A DNA stretch of 9,536 nucleotides from Bacteroidetes bacterium QH_1_64_81 (GTDB taxonomy: Bacteria > Bacteroidota > Rhodothermia > Rhodothermales > Salinibacteraceae). Under the pieces are notes generated by a model. The model saw only the letters and a program-made list of their open reading frames with translations, was not told the DNA's origin and searched no databases. Position numbers and translations under genes: made by a program. The stretch lies in NCBI GenBank assembly GCA_003022655.1, contig PXSX01000106.1, positions 1-9,536 of the forward strand, in the 5' to 3' direction. This document shows positions 1-6,648 of this stretch, piece by piece; positions within the stretch are counted from its first letter, which is position 1; each line of letters opens with the position of its first letter.

Positions 1-351
1 ATCAGGCTTCTTCCCAAGGGCTCTTCACCGTACCGGATCGTCGCCACACTCGTCGTGTGCGCCGCGCCGATCGCCTCCGCGTGCCCACGCGCTACCTCAC
101 GACGGACCAGCGCTTGGCCCCCGCCCGCGGCCCGACGGCTGCTGGACGAGAGCGGACTGCGCCCGGACGCGGGATTCTGGCGCTTCGTGCCGAGTGGCGA
201 CCTGCCGCGCCCCCTGGGGTCCTGTGCCGCCTCCTGGATCGCCTCGGACGACGGGTCGCTCCGGCGTCTCTATGGAGTGGGCTCCGTCTGGTCGGGCAGC
301 CCACGGACGGACGAGTATCAGGGGGGCGACACGTCTCCGCGAACAACCTGA
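1..351 (+). CDS. Possible C-terminal part of a small exported protein (5' end outside window)
   Basis: The frame starting at base 1 is open to a TGA at 349-351 and has no good start inside the window, so the gene would begin upstream. Near its beginning it reads a hydrophobic stretch followed by Ala-Ser-Ala-Cys (about residues 13-29 of the visible part), which looks like a signal peptide and loosely like a lipoprotein cleavage site. The rest is rich in Arg, Pro, Ser and Trp, with no domain I recognise. About four-fifths of third codon positions are G or C, which favours this frame. However, second positions are also unusually GC-rich, so coding status is uncertain. A GTG at 55 is an alternative start, but it would cut off the signal-like segment. 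Two other frames are open over the same stretch and look less protein-like. Confidence 0.3.
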   Translation: MRLLPKGSSPYRIVATLVVCAAPIASACPRATSRRTSAWPPPAARRLLDESGLRPDAGFWRFVPSGDLPRPLGSCAASWIASDDGSLRRLYGVGSVWSGSPRTDEYQGGDTSPRTT

Positions 352-418
352 GCTTCGGTCAGTGACTGCAGGCAGCGTCTCGCCCTCTCTTTGAGTCACT
401 GCTTGCACGCGCTGTCGG
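352..418. other. Short intergenic gap with an 8-bp inverted repeat
   Basis: This gap precedes the GH15 gene. CAGTGACT (360-367) and AGTCACTG (394-401) are perfect inverted repeats with a 26-base loop. There is no T-run after the right arm and no Shine-Dalgarno sequence before the ATG at 419. The repeat could be a weak terminator of the upstream frame or an operator-like dyad; the sequence alone does not decide. Confidence 0.25.
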
Positions 419-2272
419 ATGTCTGATGCGGACGCCCGCTACGCGCCCATTGAAGACTACGCCGTCATCGGCGACTGCGCGAGCGCCGCCCTCGTGGGAA
501 AGGACGGATCGATCGACTGGCTTTGCTGGCCCCGGTTCGACAGTCCCTCGATCTTTGCCGCTCTGCTCGATGCCGACGATGGCGGCCACTTTCAAGTCTG
601 TCCGGTGGAGGACTTCACGGTGGAGCGGCGGTACCTCCCCAACACGAACGTGCTGGAGACCACCTTCACGACGGACACCGGGGTGCTTCGCCTGACGGAT
701 CTGATGCCGGTGGCCGAGCGACCCGCGTACCGGCGCGAGCTGTGGCCGACGCACGAGGTCCTCCGCAGAATCGAGTGTGTGGAGGGAACCGTCGAGGTGA
801 GCGTCGCCTGCGACCCGCGGCTCGAATACGGACGGATCGATCCGCCGATGGAGGACCGCGGGCCGCACGGGTTTTTCTACAATCACCAGGGAACGGTCCT
901 CATCGTCCGGAGCGAGCTGCCGCTCACTCGGTCCCGCGGGCGAGGCGCCCTCTACGCCCAGCACACCCTCCGGGCGGGCGACCAGCAATTTCTCTCCCTC
1001 ACCTACGACGAGGGGGAGCCCGCCGTCCTGCCCCTTCTGGGCGAGCACGCCGAGCGAAAACTGGCGCGATCCGTCGACTACTGGCGCGACTGGGCGTCGC
1101 AATGTGAGTACGAGGGGCCGTATCGGGGCGCCGTGGTGCGGAGTGCCCTCACGCTGAAGCTCATGACCTTCGCCCCGTCGGGGGCCATCGTGGCGGCGCC
1201 CACCACGTCGCTCCCGGAGGCCATCGGCGGCGAGCGCAACTGGGACTACCGCTACTGCTGGCTCCGCGACGCGGCCCTTACGCTGCGGGCCCTCTACGAG
1301 CTGGGCTACGATGAGGAGGGCCGCGCCTTCTTCTCGTGGCTCCTGCACGCCACCCGCCTTACAGCCCCCGAGCTCTCGGTGCTGTACGACGTGCACGGCA
1401 ATGCGGACGTGGAGGAGCGGACGGTGTCCCACCTGGAAGGCTACCGCCGGTCGCCCCCGGTCCGGATCGGCAACGGGGCCTACGATCAGCTTCAACTCGA
1501 CACGTACGGCGAGCTCATCAGCGCGGCGTACGAATTTGTGCAGTACGAGGAGCGACTGGACGGATGGCACAAACGGCTGCTGGCCGAGCTCGGCGACGAG
1601 GTGTGCGTCCGCTGGCGAGGGCCGGACGAGGGCATCTGGGAGGTGCGCTCCGGTCGTCACCACCACACGTTCTCCAAGGCAATGTGCTGGGTCGCGCTGG
1701 ATCATCTCGTTGCGCTCCACGAAGAGGGCTACCTGTCGGTCCCCGTCGACTACTATCGAGACGTGCGTGCCGACATCCGGCAGGCCGTCGAGGAGCACGG
1801 GTACAACGAAGGTCTAGAGAGCTACGTCGCCACGTTCGACGGGGACCAAGTGGACGCGAGCCTGCTATTGCTTCCGTTCTATGGCTACACCGAGGCCACC
1901 GCCCCCCGCATGGAGTCGACATTTGAGCACCACCATCAGGAGCTGGCTCAGGACGGGCTCCTCTACCGCTATCTGCCCAGCACCGACGACGGCCTGTCGT
2001 CCGAAGAGGGGGCATTCGGCATCTGCAGCTTCTGGGACGAGGAGATGTTTGCCCGGCTTGGGCGGGTCGACGAGGCCCGGGAGAACTTCGACCGGACGCT
2101 CTCTTACGCCAATGACCTCGGCCTCTTCGCCGAAGAGATCGATCCCGAGACCGGCGCCTTCCTGGGCAACTTCCCGCAGGCGTTTACCCACGTGGGGCTC
2201 ATCAACGCCGCCCTCACACTCGAAAACCCGTCCGATGATTCGTCCGGCCCATCGCTCACCTCCGGTCGGTGA
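419..2272 (+). CDS. Glycoside hydrolase family 15 protein (glucoamylase/trehalase-like)
   Basis: This is a 617-residue protein, the usual length for the bacterial stand-alone GH15 group. The N-terminal beta-sandwich region opens with the family signature PIEDYAVIGDC (residues 10-20), then GSIDWLCWPRFDSPSIFAALLD (about 30-51). The (alpha/alpha)6 catalytic barrel begins around residue 235 and holds ERNWDYRYCWLRDA (272-285) and GNGAYDQLQLDTYGEL (351-366). From the family, the general acid is expected to be Glu408 in GPDEGIWE and the general base Glu572 or Glu573 in LFAEEID, followed by GNFPQAFTH. Family members hydrolyse alpha-glucans from the non-reducing end, or trehalose; the sequence alone does not settle the substrate. 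There is no signal peptide, so it is probably cytoplasmic. Asp/Glu content is high, as in salt-in halophiles. The ATG at 419 is the start that keeps the family N-terminus, and it has no Shine-Dalgarno sequence. No sugar transporter or trehalose gene flanks it. Confidence 0.93.
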   Translation: MSDADARYAPIEDYAVIGDCASAALVGKDGSIDWLCWPRFDSPSIFAALLDADDGGHFQVCPVEDFTVERRYLPNTNVLETTFTTDTGVLRLTDLMPVAERPAYRRELWPTHEVLRRIECVEGTVEVSVACDPRLEYGRIDPPMEDRGPHGFFYNHQGTVLIVRSELPLTRSRGRGALYAQHTLRAGDQQFLSLTYDEGEPAVLPLLGEHAERKLARSVDYWRDWASQCEYEGPYRGAVVRSALTLKLMTFAPSGAIVAAPTTSLPEAIGGERNWDYRYCWLRDAALTLRALYELGYDEEGRAFFSWLLHATRLTAPELSVLYDVHGNADVEERTVSHLEGYRRSPPVRIGNGAYDQLQLDTYGELISAAYEFVQYEERLDGWHKRLLAELGDEVCVRWRGPDEGIWEVRSGRHHHTFSKAMCWVALDHLVALHEEGYLSVPVDYYRDVRADIRQAVEEHGYNEGLESYVATFDGDQVDASLLLLPFYGYTEATAPRMESTFEHHHQELAQDGLLYRYLPSTDDGLSSEEGAFGICSFWDEEMFARLGRVDEARENFDRTLSYANDLGLFAEEIDPETGAFLGNFPQAFTHVGLINAALTLENPSDDSSGPSLTSGR

Positions 2273-2296
2273 AGGGGTCGCCTCGAGCATTTCAGG

Positions 2297-2324
2297 GTGC
2301 GTATCTCGTATTGCGTAGTACGTT
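2297..2324. repeat. Short array of the 7-base TTGCGTA-type unit
   Basis: Four 7-base units in register lie in the gap after the GH15 gene: GTGCGTA, TCTCGTA, TTGCGTA and the divergent GTACGTT. The third is identical to the unit that dominates the sdhD-sdhA gap near 9119-9215. The array begins 24 bases after the GH15 stop codon. The function is unknown; it looks like a degenerate copy of a dispersed intergenic repeat. Confidence 0.5.
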
Positions 2325-2407
2325 GTCAACCGTAATTTTTGGACAGAACGAAAACGCCCAACGCGCACCCTCGCCCGATTTTCGAATTGCCGACTGAATT
2401 TGACCGC

Positions 2408-2893
2408 ATGCTTCCTGCAGTTGTCCTCAATCTTGCCTCGGCTCTGCTCTGGGGCCTCTTTGCCACAGGGGTCCTCACGCTCTTAATGGCGCTAGGACAA
2501 GGGATGGGCTGGTCGCGGATAAGCTTTCCGTTCATGATGGGGAGCATGATCACGTCGCACCGGGGCCGGGCCATGGGGCTTGGGTTCACGCTCCACATTG
2601 CCTTTGGGGTGGGCTTTGCGCTTCTGTACGCGCTGGTCTTTGAGAGCTGGCAGTGGGCCACGGGGTGGCTTGGGGGGCTGCTCGGCGTCTTCCACGGCCT
2701 GTTCATCCTGACCGTCGTCATGCCGATGATGCCGGACCTCCATCCGCGCATGGCGAGCAAACACCACGGGCCCACGCCCACCCGCCAGCTCGAGCCGCCC
2801 GGCTTCATGGCACTGAACTACGGGCGCAACACCCCGGCGATCACCCTGGTCGCGCATTTCCTGTACGGCGTTCTGCTCGGGGCCTTTTACTGA
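2408..2893 (+). CDS. Small integral membrane protein of unknown function
   Basis: This 161-residue protein has four likely membrane helices: about residues 3-30, 55-78, 84-107 and 143-161. A positively charged loop (HRGR, 51-54) and a hydrophilic His/Pro-rich loop (about 110-142, with KHHGPTPTRQ) lie between them. I do not recognise the family. It has no enzyme motif and no transporter signature. The start was set at the ATG at 2408, because the helix begins immediately after it. The same frame runs back to a TTG at 2341-overlapping position 2339, but the extra 23 residues are poorly biased and not membrane-like. The gene lies 135 bases after the GH15 stop and converges with the phosphodiesterase gene, whose end is 54 bases away. 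It is probably transcribed separately or by read-through from GH15. Confidence 0.75.
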   Translation: MLPAVVLNLASALLWGLFATGVLTLLMALGQGMGWSRISFPFMMGSMITSHRGRAMGLGFTLHIAFGVGFALLYALVFESWQWATGWLGGLLGVFHGLFILTVVMPMMPDLHPRMASKHHGPTPTRQLEPPGFMALNYGRNTPAITLVAHFLYGVLLGAFY

Positions 2894-2947
2894 AGAGAGA
2901 CGAACTGCGGGTGCTTGACCAGAACCAGCATGCAATTGGCCGGCCAT

Positions 2948-3811
2948 CTACGCCGCGGGGTCGTAGGCCGGCACCTCTACGGTGAGTCCGTCGTGGGCGA
3001 GGTGAATGTCGTCGGGGAGTCGGGCCTCTGCGTCGGCGTGACGCACGGCGTGCGTCATGTGCACGAAGTACGTCTCCCGCGCCCCGATCCGACGGGCCGC
3101 CGCGACCGCCTCCTCGAACGAGAAGTGCGTGGGGTGCGGCTCGGGACGGAGCGCGTCGAGGACGAGCACGTCGATGCCCTGTAGCTGGGCGACACTCGCC
3201 TCGGGGATGGCACTCGCGTCCGTCAGGTACGCGAAGCGGCCCAGGCGGTAGCCGTAGACCGGCATGTCGCCGTGGCGGAGCAGGATGGGGTCGACGGGGA
3301 CCGAGGCGGCATCGTCGTACCGGCTCGGCACCTCGAAGGGCTCCTCCACCACCTCCATGTCGAGGTTGGCGGCGCCGGGATAGGGGTCGTCCCCCACGAT
3401 GTAGTCGTAGTTGCGACGCAGGCGCGCCGCCGTGGTAGCGTGGGCGTAGCACGGAAGCGCCCGCTTGTTCTCGAAGAAGAAGGGCCGCAGGTCGTCGATG
3501 CCGACGACGTGGTCGAAGTGGTGGTGGGTGTAGCAGACCGCGTCGATGCGCTCAACGCCTTCCCGCAACGCCTGCTGCCGGAAGTCCGGTCCCGTGTCGA
3601 TGAGAAGGCCCATCTCCCCTGCGCGCACGTAGCAGGCGCAGCGGGTGCGCGTGTCGCGCGGGTCGTCGGAGGTGCAGACGTTACAGTCGCAGCCGAGGAC
3701 GGGGATGCCGGTGGAAGTGCCCGTGCCCAGCAGGGTTACGGAGAGGGACGGTGTTCGGGCGTGCCGGTCAATCGGAGAGATGTCCGTGGCGGGGTTTGCG
3801 TTAGTCGTCAT
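2948..3811 (-). CDS. Metallo-beta-lactamase-fold hydrolase, PhnP-like phosphodiesterase
   Basis: This 287-residue protein has the PhnP-type N-terminus: GTGTSTGIPVLGC (29-41), then Cys43 and Cys46 of the C-x-C-x2-C cluster that binds a structural zinc in PhnP. The catalytic metal motif is THHHFDH (95-101: His96, His98, Asp100, His101). Further likely ligands are His180 (LLRHGDMPVYGYRL), Asp198 (YLTDAS) and a His of HMTH (251-254). Family members hydrolyse cyclic phosphodiesters such as 5-phosphoribosyl 1,2-cyclic phosphate. No phosphonate (phn) genes are visible, so the real substrate is open. The frame extends 14 codons upstream, but the ATG at 3811 is preferred: it has a GGAGG six bases upstream and overlaps the end of the 94-residue gene by 11 bases, suggesting translational coupling. 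The 14 skipped residues are nearly all Arg and basic. Confidence 0.88.
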   Translation of the reverse strand: MTTNANPATDISPIDRHARTPSLSVTLLGTGTSTGIPVLGCDCNVCTSDDPRDTRTRCACYVRAGEMGLLIDTGPDFRQQALREGVERIDAVCYTHHHFDHVVGIDDLRPFFFENKRALPCYAHATTAARLRRNYDYIVGDDPYPGAANLDMEVVEEPFEVPSRYDDAASVPVDPILLRHGDMPVYGYRLGRFAYLTDASAIPEASVAQLQGIDVLVLDALRPEPHPTHFSFEEAVAAARRIGARETYFVHMTHAVRHADAEARLPDDIHLAHDGLTVEVPAYDPAA

Positions 3812-4085
3812 GCGATGCCTCCGCCGACGCGTCCTCAACCCAGGCCTCTTCAAGAGCCCGGCGCACCGCCGGCTTCAAGTAGATGGTATCGAGGGGGGCC
3901 TCGCGAAGGGCCTCTGCCAGCACGACCAGTTGCGTTTCGGGCAGGTCGTTCTCGTTGAGCATGATGATTTCCTCCCCCTCCACGACACAGCGCCCTCCCC
4001 GAAAATTCCCAGGCTCCGATCGCACCTCGACCCCGAGCCGGGACGCCACGTCTTCGAGCTCTTCAATAATCGCGGTGGTGTCCAT
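3801..4085 (-). CDS. Conserved small acidic protein of unknown function
   Basis: This is a 94-residue protein with no signal peptide or membrane helix. Features are an N-terminal helix (IIEELEDVASRLGVEV, 6-21), a central GNFRGGRCVVEGEEIIMLNE segment (26-45) that looks like beta strands with a conserved-looking Gly/Arg/Cys turn, and a C-terminal helix ending LKPAVRRALEEAW (70-82). I recall similar short hypothetical proteins in Bacteroidota genomes, but I know no function for them. It lies between rng (135 bases upstream) and the PhnP-like gene, which it overlaps by 11 bases (ATGACGACTAA), so the two are very likely cotranscribed and coupled. The ATG at 4085 is the first start in the frame, and no Shine-Dalgarno sequence is close to it. 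Confidence 0.8.
   Translation of the reverse strand: MDTTAIIEELEDVASRLGVEVRSEPGNFRGGRCVVEGEEIIMLNENDLPETQLVVLAEALREAPLDTIYLKPAVRRALEEAWVEDASAEASHDD
3818..3822 (-). promoter_or_regulatory. Shine-Dalgarno GGAGG for the PhnP-like gene
   Basis: On the minus strand GGAGG lies six bases before the ATG at 3811, inside the last codons of the 94-residue gene. It supports the shorter start. It is the only convincing Shine-Dalgarno sequence I found; the other genes in the window start without one. It could be partly fortuitous, as it also encodes part of the upstream protein. Confidence 0.5.
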
Positions 4086-4220
4086 ACAGCACAGTCACAC
4101 TCCAAAAGAAACGCGATTCCCTTTCATCCCGAGGGACCACACAGTTGTTTCTTCATCCCCCGCGCTTCTCCGCCCCCTTCACTCCCACGCTCTCCACTTC
4201 CATGCCCTCATTCCCGAAAG

Positions 4221-5345
4221 CTACGGCGACTCCGGCAGCGGTTCGCCGGACTGGGCGTTGACGACCCGGAAGGTGTGGGGCGGCACGTCTGCATCGTCGT
4301 CGAGGTGCACTCGCACGAGGTGGTCCATGAACCAGCGGGTTGGGTGCGTGGGCACGGGCCGTCGCAAGAACGCAGCGACAAAGGGATGGACCCGAAGCGT
4401 GACGGCCCGGTGTGTCTCCCTGTGCTCCACGACCCATTGCTCGATCTCCGCCACGAGCTCATCCGGAGTGGCTCTGTCCTCCAAGTCCGCCGGGGGCTCG
4501 GGGGAGGCGGGCGCGTCGGTCTCGTTCGTGGTCTGTTGCTGGGTCCGGGCCGCCTCAAGCTCGGACTCGAGCGACTGAATTTTTTGACGAAGGGCCTCGA
4601 CCTCCTCGTCCGGAGTGTTGTCTTCCTCCTTGAGACGCTCGACCTCCTGTTCGCGCTGTTTCACCTCTTCCTCCAGGCGTTGGATCTCACGCTCGGCCTG
4701 GCGGAGCGCGTCTGTGTCTGCCTCACCGTCCTCCTCCTCGTCGGAGGGCGCTCCGTTGGCCGAGGAGAAGGTCGTCGTGATGCTGGGACGCAGCCGCTGG
4801 CGGGTAATCTCGACGAGACCGAAGTCGCTCATCGGCAGCACCTTCGTCACTGCCCGGTCTTCCTCGAATCCTTTTTCGAGCTCGTCGTAGACTTTTTGCT
4901 TGTCGTCCTCATCGTATAGGTCGATGAAGTCGACGACGATGATGCCGCCGAGGTCGCGGAGGCGAATCTGGCGGGCAATGACCCGGGCCGCCTCCAGGTT
5001 CACGTTGAGCGAGTTTTCGGCCTGTGACTTGCCCTTCCCCGAGCGGCCCGAGTTCACGTCGACGACGTGCATCGCCTCGGTCTTCTCGATGAAGAGGTAG
5101 CCGCCGGACGGCAGTTCCACGCGGTCCTTGAACGCGCGGTCGGCCCCGTGCTGAATGCCGACGGCCTCGAAGACCGGCTGGCCGCTCTCGTGCAGCTCCA
5201 CGCGCTCCACCAGCTGCGGGGCCACGGCGCGGACGTAGCTCTGGATGCTGTGGTAGAGCCCCTCGTGGTCCACCAGAATGCGGTTGTACTCCTCCGAAAA
5301 CTCGTCGCGGACGATGGAGGAGGCCATGTCCACGTCCTCGTGCAC
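4221..5345 (-). CDS. C-terminal fragment of RNase E/G: catalytic domain plus acidic coiled coil
   Basis: This is a 374-residue open frame beginning at a GTG (5345), with an ATG six codons later as alternative start. It is probably the continuation of the broken rng rather than an independent gene. The catalytic metal-binding aspartates expected for RNase E/G are Asp96 in VVDVNSGR and Asp139 in IIVVDFIDL, equivalent to Asp303 and Asp346 of E. coli RNase E. ITRQRLRPSI (180-189) follows as usual. The family zinc-link CPxC should come next but is absent, and this frame has no cysteine there. Instead an acidic linker and a heptad-like coiled coil occupy about 200-270 (RQAEREIQRLEEEVKQ and on). The C-terminal RVHPFVAAFL (318-327) matches the tail seen in Bacteroidota RNase G. 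The gene ends 135 bases before the 94-residue gene. Confidence 0.6.
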   Translation of the reverse strand: MHEDVDMASSIVRDEFSEEYNRILVDHEGLYHSIQSYVRAVAPQLVERVELHESGQPVFEAVGIQHGADRAFKDRVELPSGGYLFIEKTEAMHVVDVNSGRSGKGKSQAENSLNVNLEAARVIARQIRLRDLGGIIVVDFIDLYDEDDKQKVYDELEKGFEEDRAVTKVLPMSDFGLVEITRQRLRPSITTTFSSANGAPSDEEEDGEADTDALRQAEREIQRLEEEVKQREQEVERLKEEDNTPDEEVEALRQKIQSLESELEAARTQQQTTNETDAPASPEPPADLEDRATPDELVAEIEQWVVEHRETHRAVTLRVHPFVAAFLRRPVPTHPTRWFMDHLVRVHLDDDADVPPHTFRVVNAQSGEPLPESP

Positions 5346-5908
5346 CAGCGCCGGGGGGCTCGGCTTTCCACGCCGTCGGGGACGAGGCTGCTGGCAAGCG
5401 ACTCGAGGCGGCGGCGCTCGTCGTCGTCGGTAATTTTGCGCGAGACGGCGACGTAGTTCTGAAGGGGCACCAGCACCAGGAAGCGTCCGGCCAGGGAGAT
5501 GTCTGTCGAGATGCGGCTGCCCTTGTTCGAGATGGGCTCCTTGGTGATCTGAACGAGGATCGCCTGTCCTCGATTCAGAATGTCGGACGGGCGGCGATCC
5601 CAGTCTTTCTGGCCCTTGGGCACATCGATGTCCGCGACGTGCGGTTCTTCCAGCCCAAGGAAATCGAGCAGGTAGGGCAGATTGTCCGACAGGTCCGAGA
5701 AGTGGAGGAACGCATCCTGCTCCTGCCCAACATCTACAAAGGCCGCCTGGATGCTGGGCATCACCTTGCGGATCCGTCCGAGGTACAGGTTCCCGATCGT
5801 GCGCTTGTGCTCGGCGTTCTCGATGTAGAGTTCAGCGAGCTTGCCATCCTCGACGATGGCAATGCGCGTCTGCTGTGTGCCGACGTTGAAGACAATTTCT
5901 TTGGACAT
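5054..5908 (-). CDS. N-terminal fragment of RNase E/G (S1 domain), with out-of-frame tail
   Basis: The fragment starts at the ATG at 5908 with MSKEIVFNVG, typical of the family. The S1 domain runs from about residue 37 to 125 (IGNLYLGRIRKVMPSIQAAFVDVG, then DAFLHFSDL). It is followed by GRFLVLVPLQNYVAVSRKI (141-159), the family segment before the 5' sensor. Homology ends at about residue 180 (base 5369). From there to the stop at 5054 the translation is Arg/Trp/Thr-rich and is the shifted reading of the catalytic part. If translated, this would be a 284-residue protein with an RNA-binding domain but no active site. It lies 952 bases from the divergent citrate synthase start. No Shine-Dalgarno sequence precedes the ATG. 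Confidence 0.55.
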   Translation of the reverse strand: MSKEIVFNVGTQQTRIAIVEDGKLAELYIENAEHKRTIGNLYLGRIRKVMPSIQAAFVDVGQEQDAFLHFSDLSDNLPYLLDFLGLEEPHVADIDVPKGQKDWDRRPSDILNRGQAILVQITKEPISNKGSRISTDISLAGRFLVLVPLQNYVAVSRKITDDDERRRLESLASSLVPDGVESRAPRRWCTRTWTWPPPSSATSFRRSTTAFWWTTRGSTTASRATSAPWPRSWWSAWSCTRAASRSSRPSAFSTGPTARSRTAWNCRPAATSSSRRPRRCTSST

Positions 5909-6067
5909 ACGTGGGGTTAGGACGTGCCTGCCCCCGTGCCGGCTGGAACATGCGGACCCAATGGAGAACTCGAAGCATCAATCGACGGGCAAACCAACAA
6001 CAAAGGGACCGAACGAAGCTGCCATCGGGGCGACGGGCCGGCTACGGTACATCACGCCGGCCGCGAG

Positions 6068-6124
6068 GCGCCGCTGTACGGCGCGTCGGCGCGCCCCGTG
6101 CCGGCACCGGGTGCTCGGGCACGG
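6068..6124. other. Two adjacent GC-rich hairpins upstream of rng
   Basis: The first is GCGCCG (6068-6073) with CGGCGC (6079-6084) around a five-base loop. The second is CCGTGCC (6096-6102) with GGCACGG (6118-6124), with a further GCA/TGC pairing inside. They lie 160-216 bases from the rng ATG and would be in its 5' untranslated region if transcription starts beyond them. Neither has a T-run on either strand, so they are not typical terminators. Confidence 0.35.
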
Positions 6125-6356
6125 ATTGACTCGTGAGAATAAAGGGTTCGAACAAGGGGGGCTGCCCCGAACGGGGTCGGGGAAGCCAGGCGGAACGGGA
6201 TGCCACCTCAACGGCCAAGCGTGCGTCAACGGCGCGACGGTGAGCAGACCGCGCGTCTGCCATGCAGAGCGATCGGCCTGCCCCTCCCCGCACTCGGCTC
6301 GGCCCGCGAGCAGCACCCGTTCGGCCGCTCGCAGAGGCGTCGACATCCCTGACACC

Positions 6357-6374
6357 CGCCGGGACCTTCCGGCG
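6357..6374. other. Perfect short hairpin CGCCGG/CCGGCG
   Basis: A 6-bp perfect stem, CGCCGG (6357-6362) and CCGGCG (6369-6374), encloses a six-base loop, just before the AT-richer patch. It has no adjacent T-run or gene end. It may be structural or chance in GC-rich DNA. Confidence 0.2.
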
Positions 6375-6429
6375 AGCAGCAAATGTCACGTAGACGTATT
6401 GTCTCCCCCACTCAAATGATCCCACTGGC

Positions 6430-6485
6430 TCCTTAAATCAAAATTCGTGGGTTCGCTGGCCCCACATTTTGTATGATGTATAAGA
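6430..6485 (+). promoter_or_regulatory. gltA: AT-rich promoter-like patch
   Basis: This is the most AT-rich part of the divergent gap. It contains TTAAATCAAAATT (6433-6445), a GTGGG/CCCAC hairpin (6447-6451 and 6461-6465) followed by ATTTTG, and then TATGAT (6472-6477) and TATAAG (6479-6484), both close to a -10 box. No good -35 element is correctly spaced. If used, it would give citrate synthase a leader of roughly 370 bases. Assignment to citrate synthase is inferred from direction only. Confidence 0.25.
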
Positions 6486-6648
6486 CTCGCGGAAGAACTC
6501 ATGGCCGGGGTGAAACCCGCACTCGTCCAAGCCTTTTGGTCACATGCAGAAGCGCTGCCAAAGGGTCCCGAAACGACGTTCCGAGGGGGTTGCTCTTTAC
6601 CAACTCAAGTTGCGACCTTTTGCGTTGGCACTCCGTTCGGCCCGACGC

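Larger units (their letters stand above)
4221..5908 (-). pseudogene. rng: Rne/Rng family ribonuclease gene broken by internal deletion and frame change
   Basis: Two consecutive minus-strand reading frames together make one RNase E/G protein. The N-terminal frame (5908 to about 5369) gives the RNase H-like start and S1 RNA-binding domain and stops matching after Val-Pro-Asp-Gly-Val (residues 176-180). The second frame resumes with ALVHEDVDMASS and continues through the catalytic DNase I-like domain to 4221. Between them the segment expected in the family is missing, roughly 35-45 residues by comparison with E. coli RNase E. It should hold the Gly-x-Ile-x-Arg-Thr motif of the 5'-phosphate sensor and the helices after it. 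The frame changes by one base near a run of six C (5350-5355 area, minus strand). One more C would fuse the two frames into a protein of about 562 residues, still lacking the sensor. RNase E/G enzymes process rRNA and start mRNA decay in the cytoplasm. A sequencing or assembly error is possible. Confidence 0.75.

Noticed and set aside
359..1798. Antisense open frame of 479 codons opposite the GH15 gene
   Set aside because: It is the complement of a strongly supported GH15 gene; its translation has no motif, and long antisense frames are common in GC-rich DNA.
2339..2407. TTG extension of the membrane protein
   Set aside because: The extra residues are hydrophilic with weak codon bias, and an ATG directly precedes the first helix.
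2935..2946. GGCCGGCC palindrome at the convergent gene ends as a terminator
   Set aside because: Self-complementary with no loop and no T-run on either strand; more likely a chance GC palindrome.
3645..4919. Plus-strand open frame of 424 codons
   Set aside because: It crosses three minus-strand genes and their gaps, is low-complexity (Arg, Leu, Val rich) and matches nothing.
6141..6156. GGGTTCGAAC resembling a tRNA T-arm
   Set aside because: No acceptor stem, anticodon arm or CCA-proximal pairing can be built around it on either strand.
5978..6382. Minus-strand open frame of 134 codons in the divergent gap
   Set aside because: Arg/Pro/Ser-rich translation, overlapping frames on both strands, no recognisable domain or start signal.
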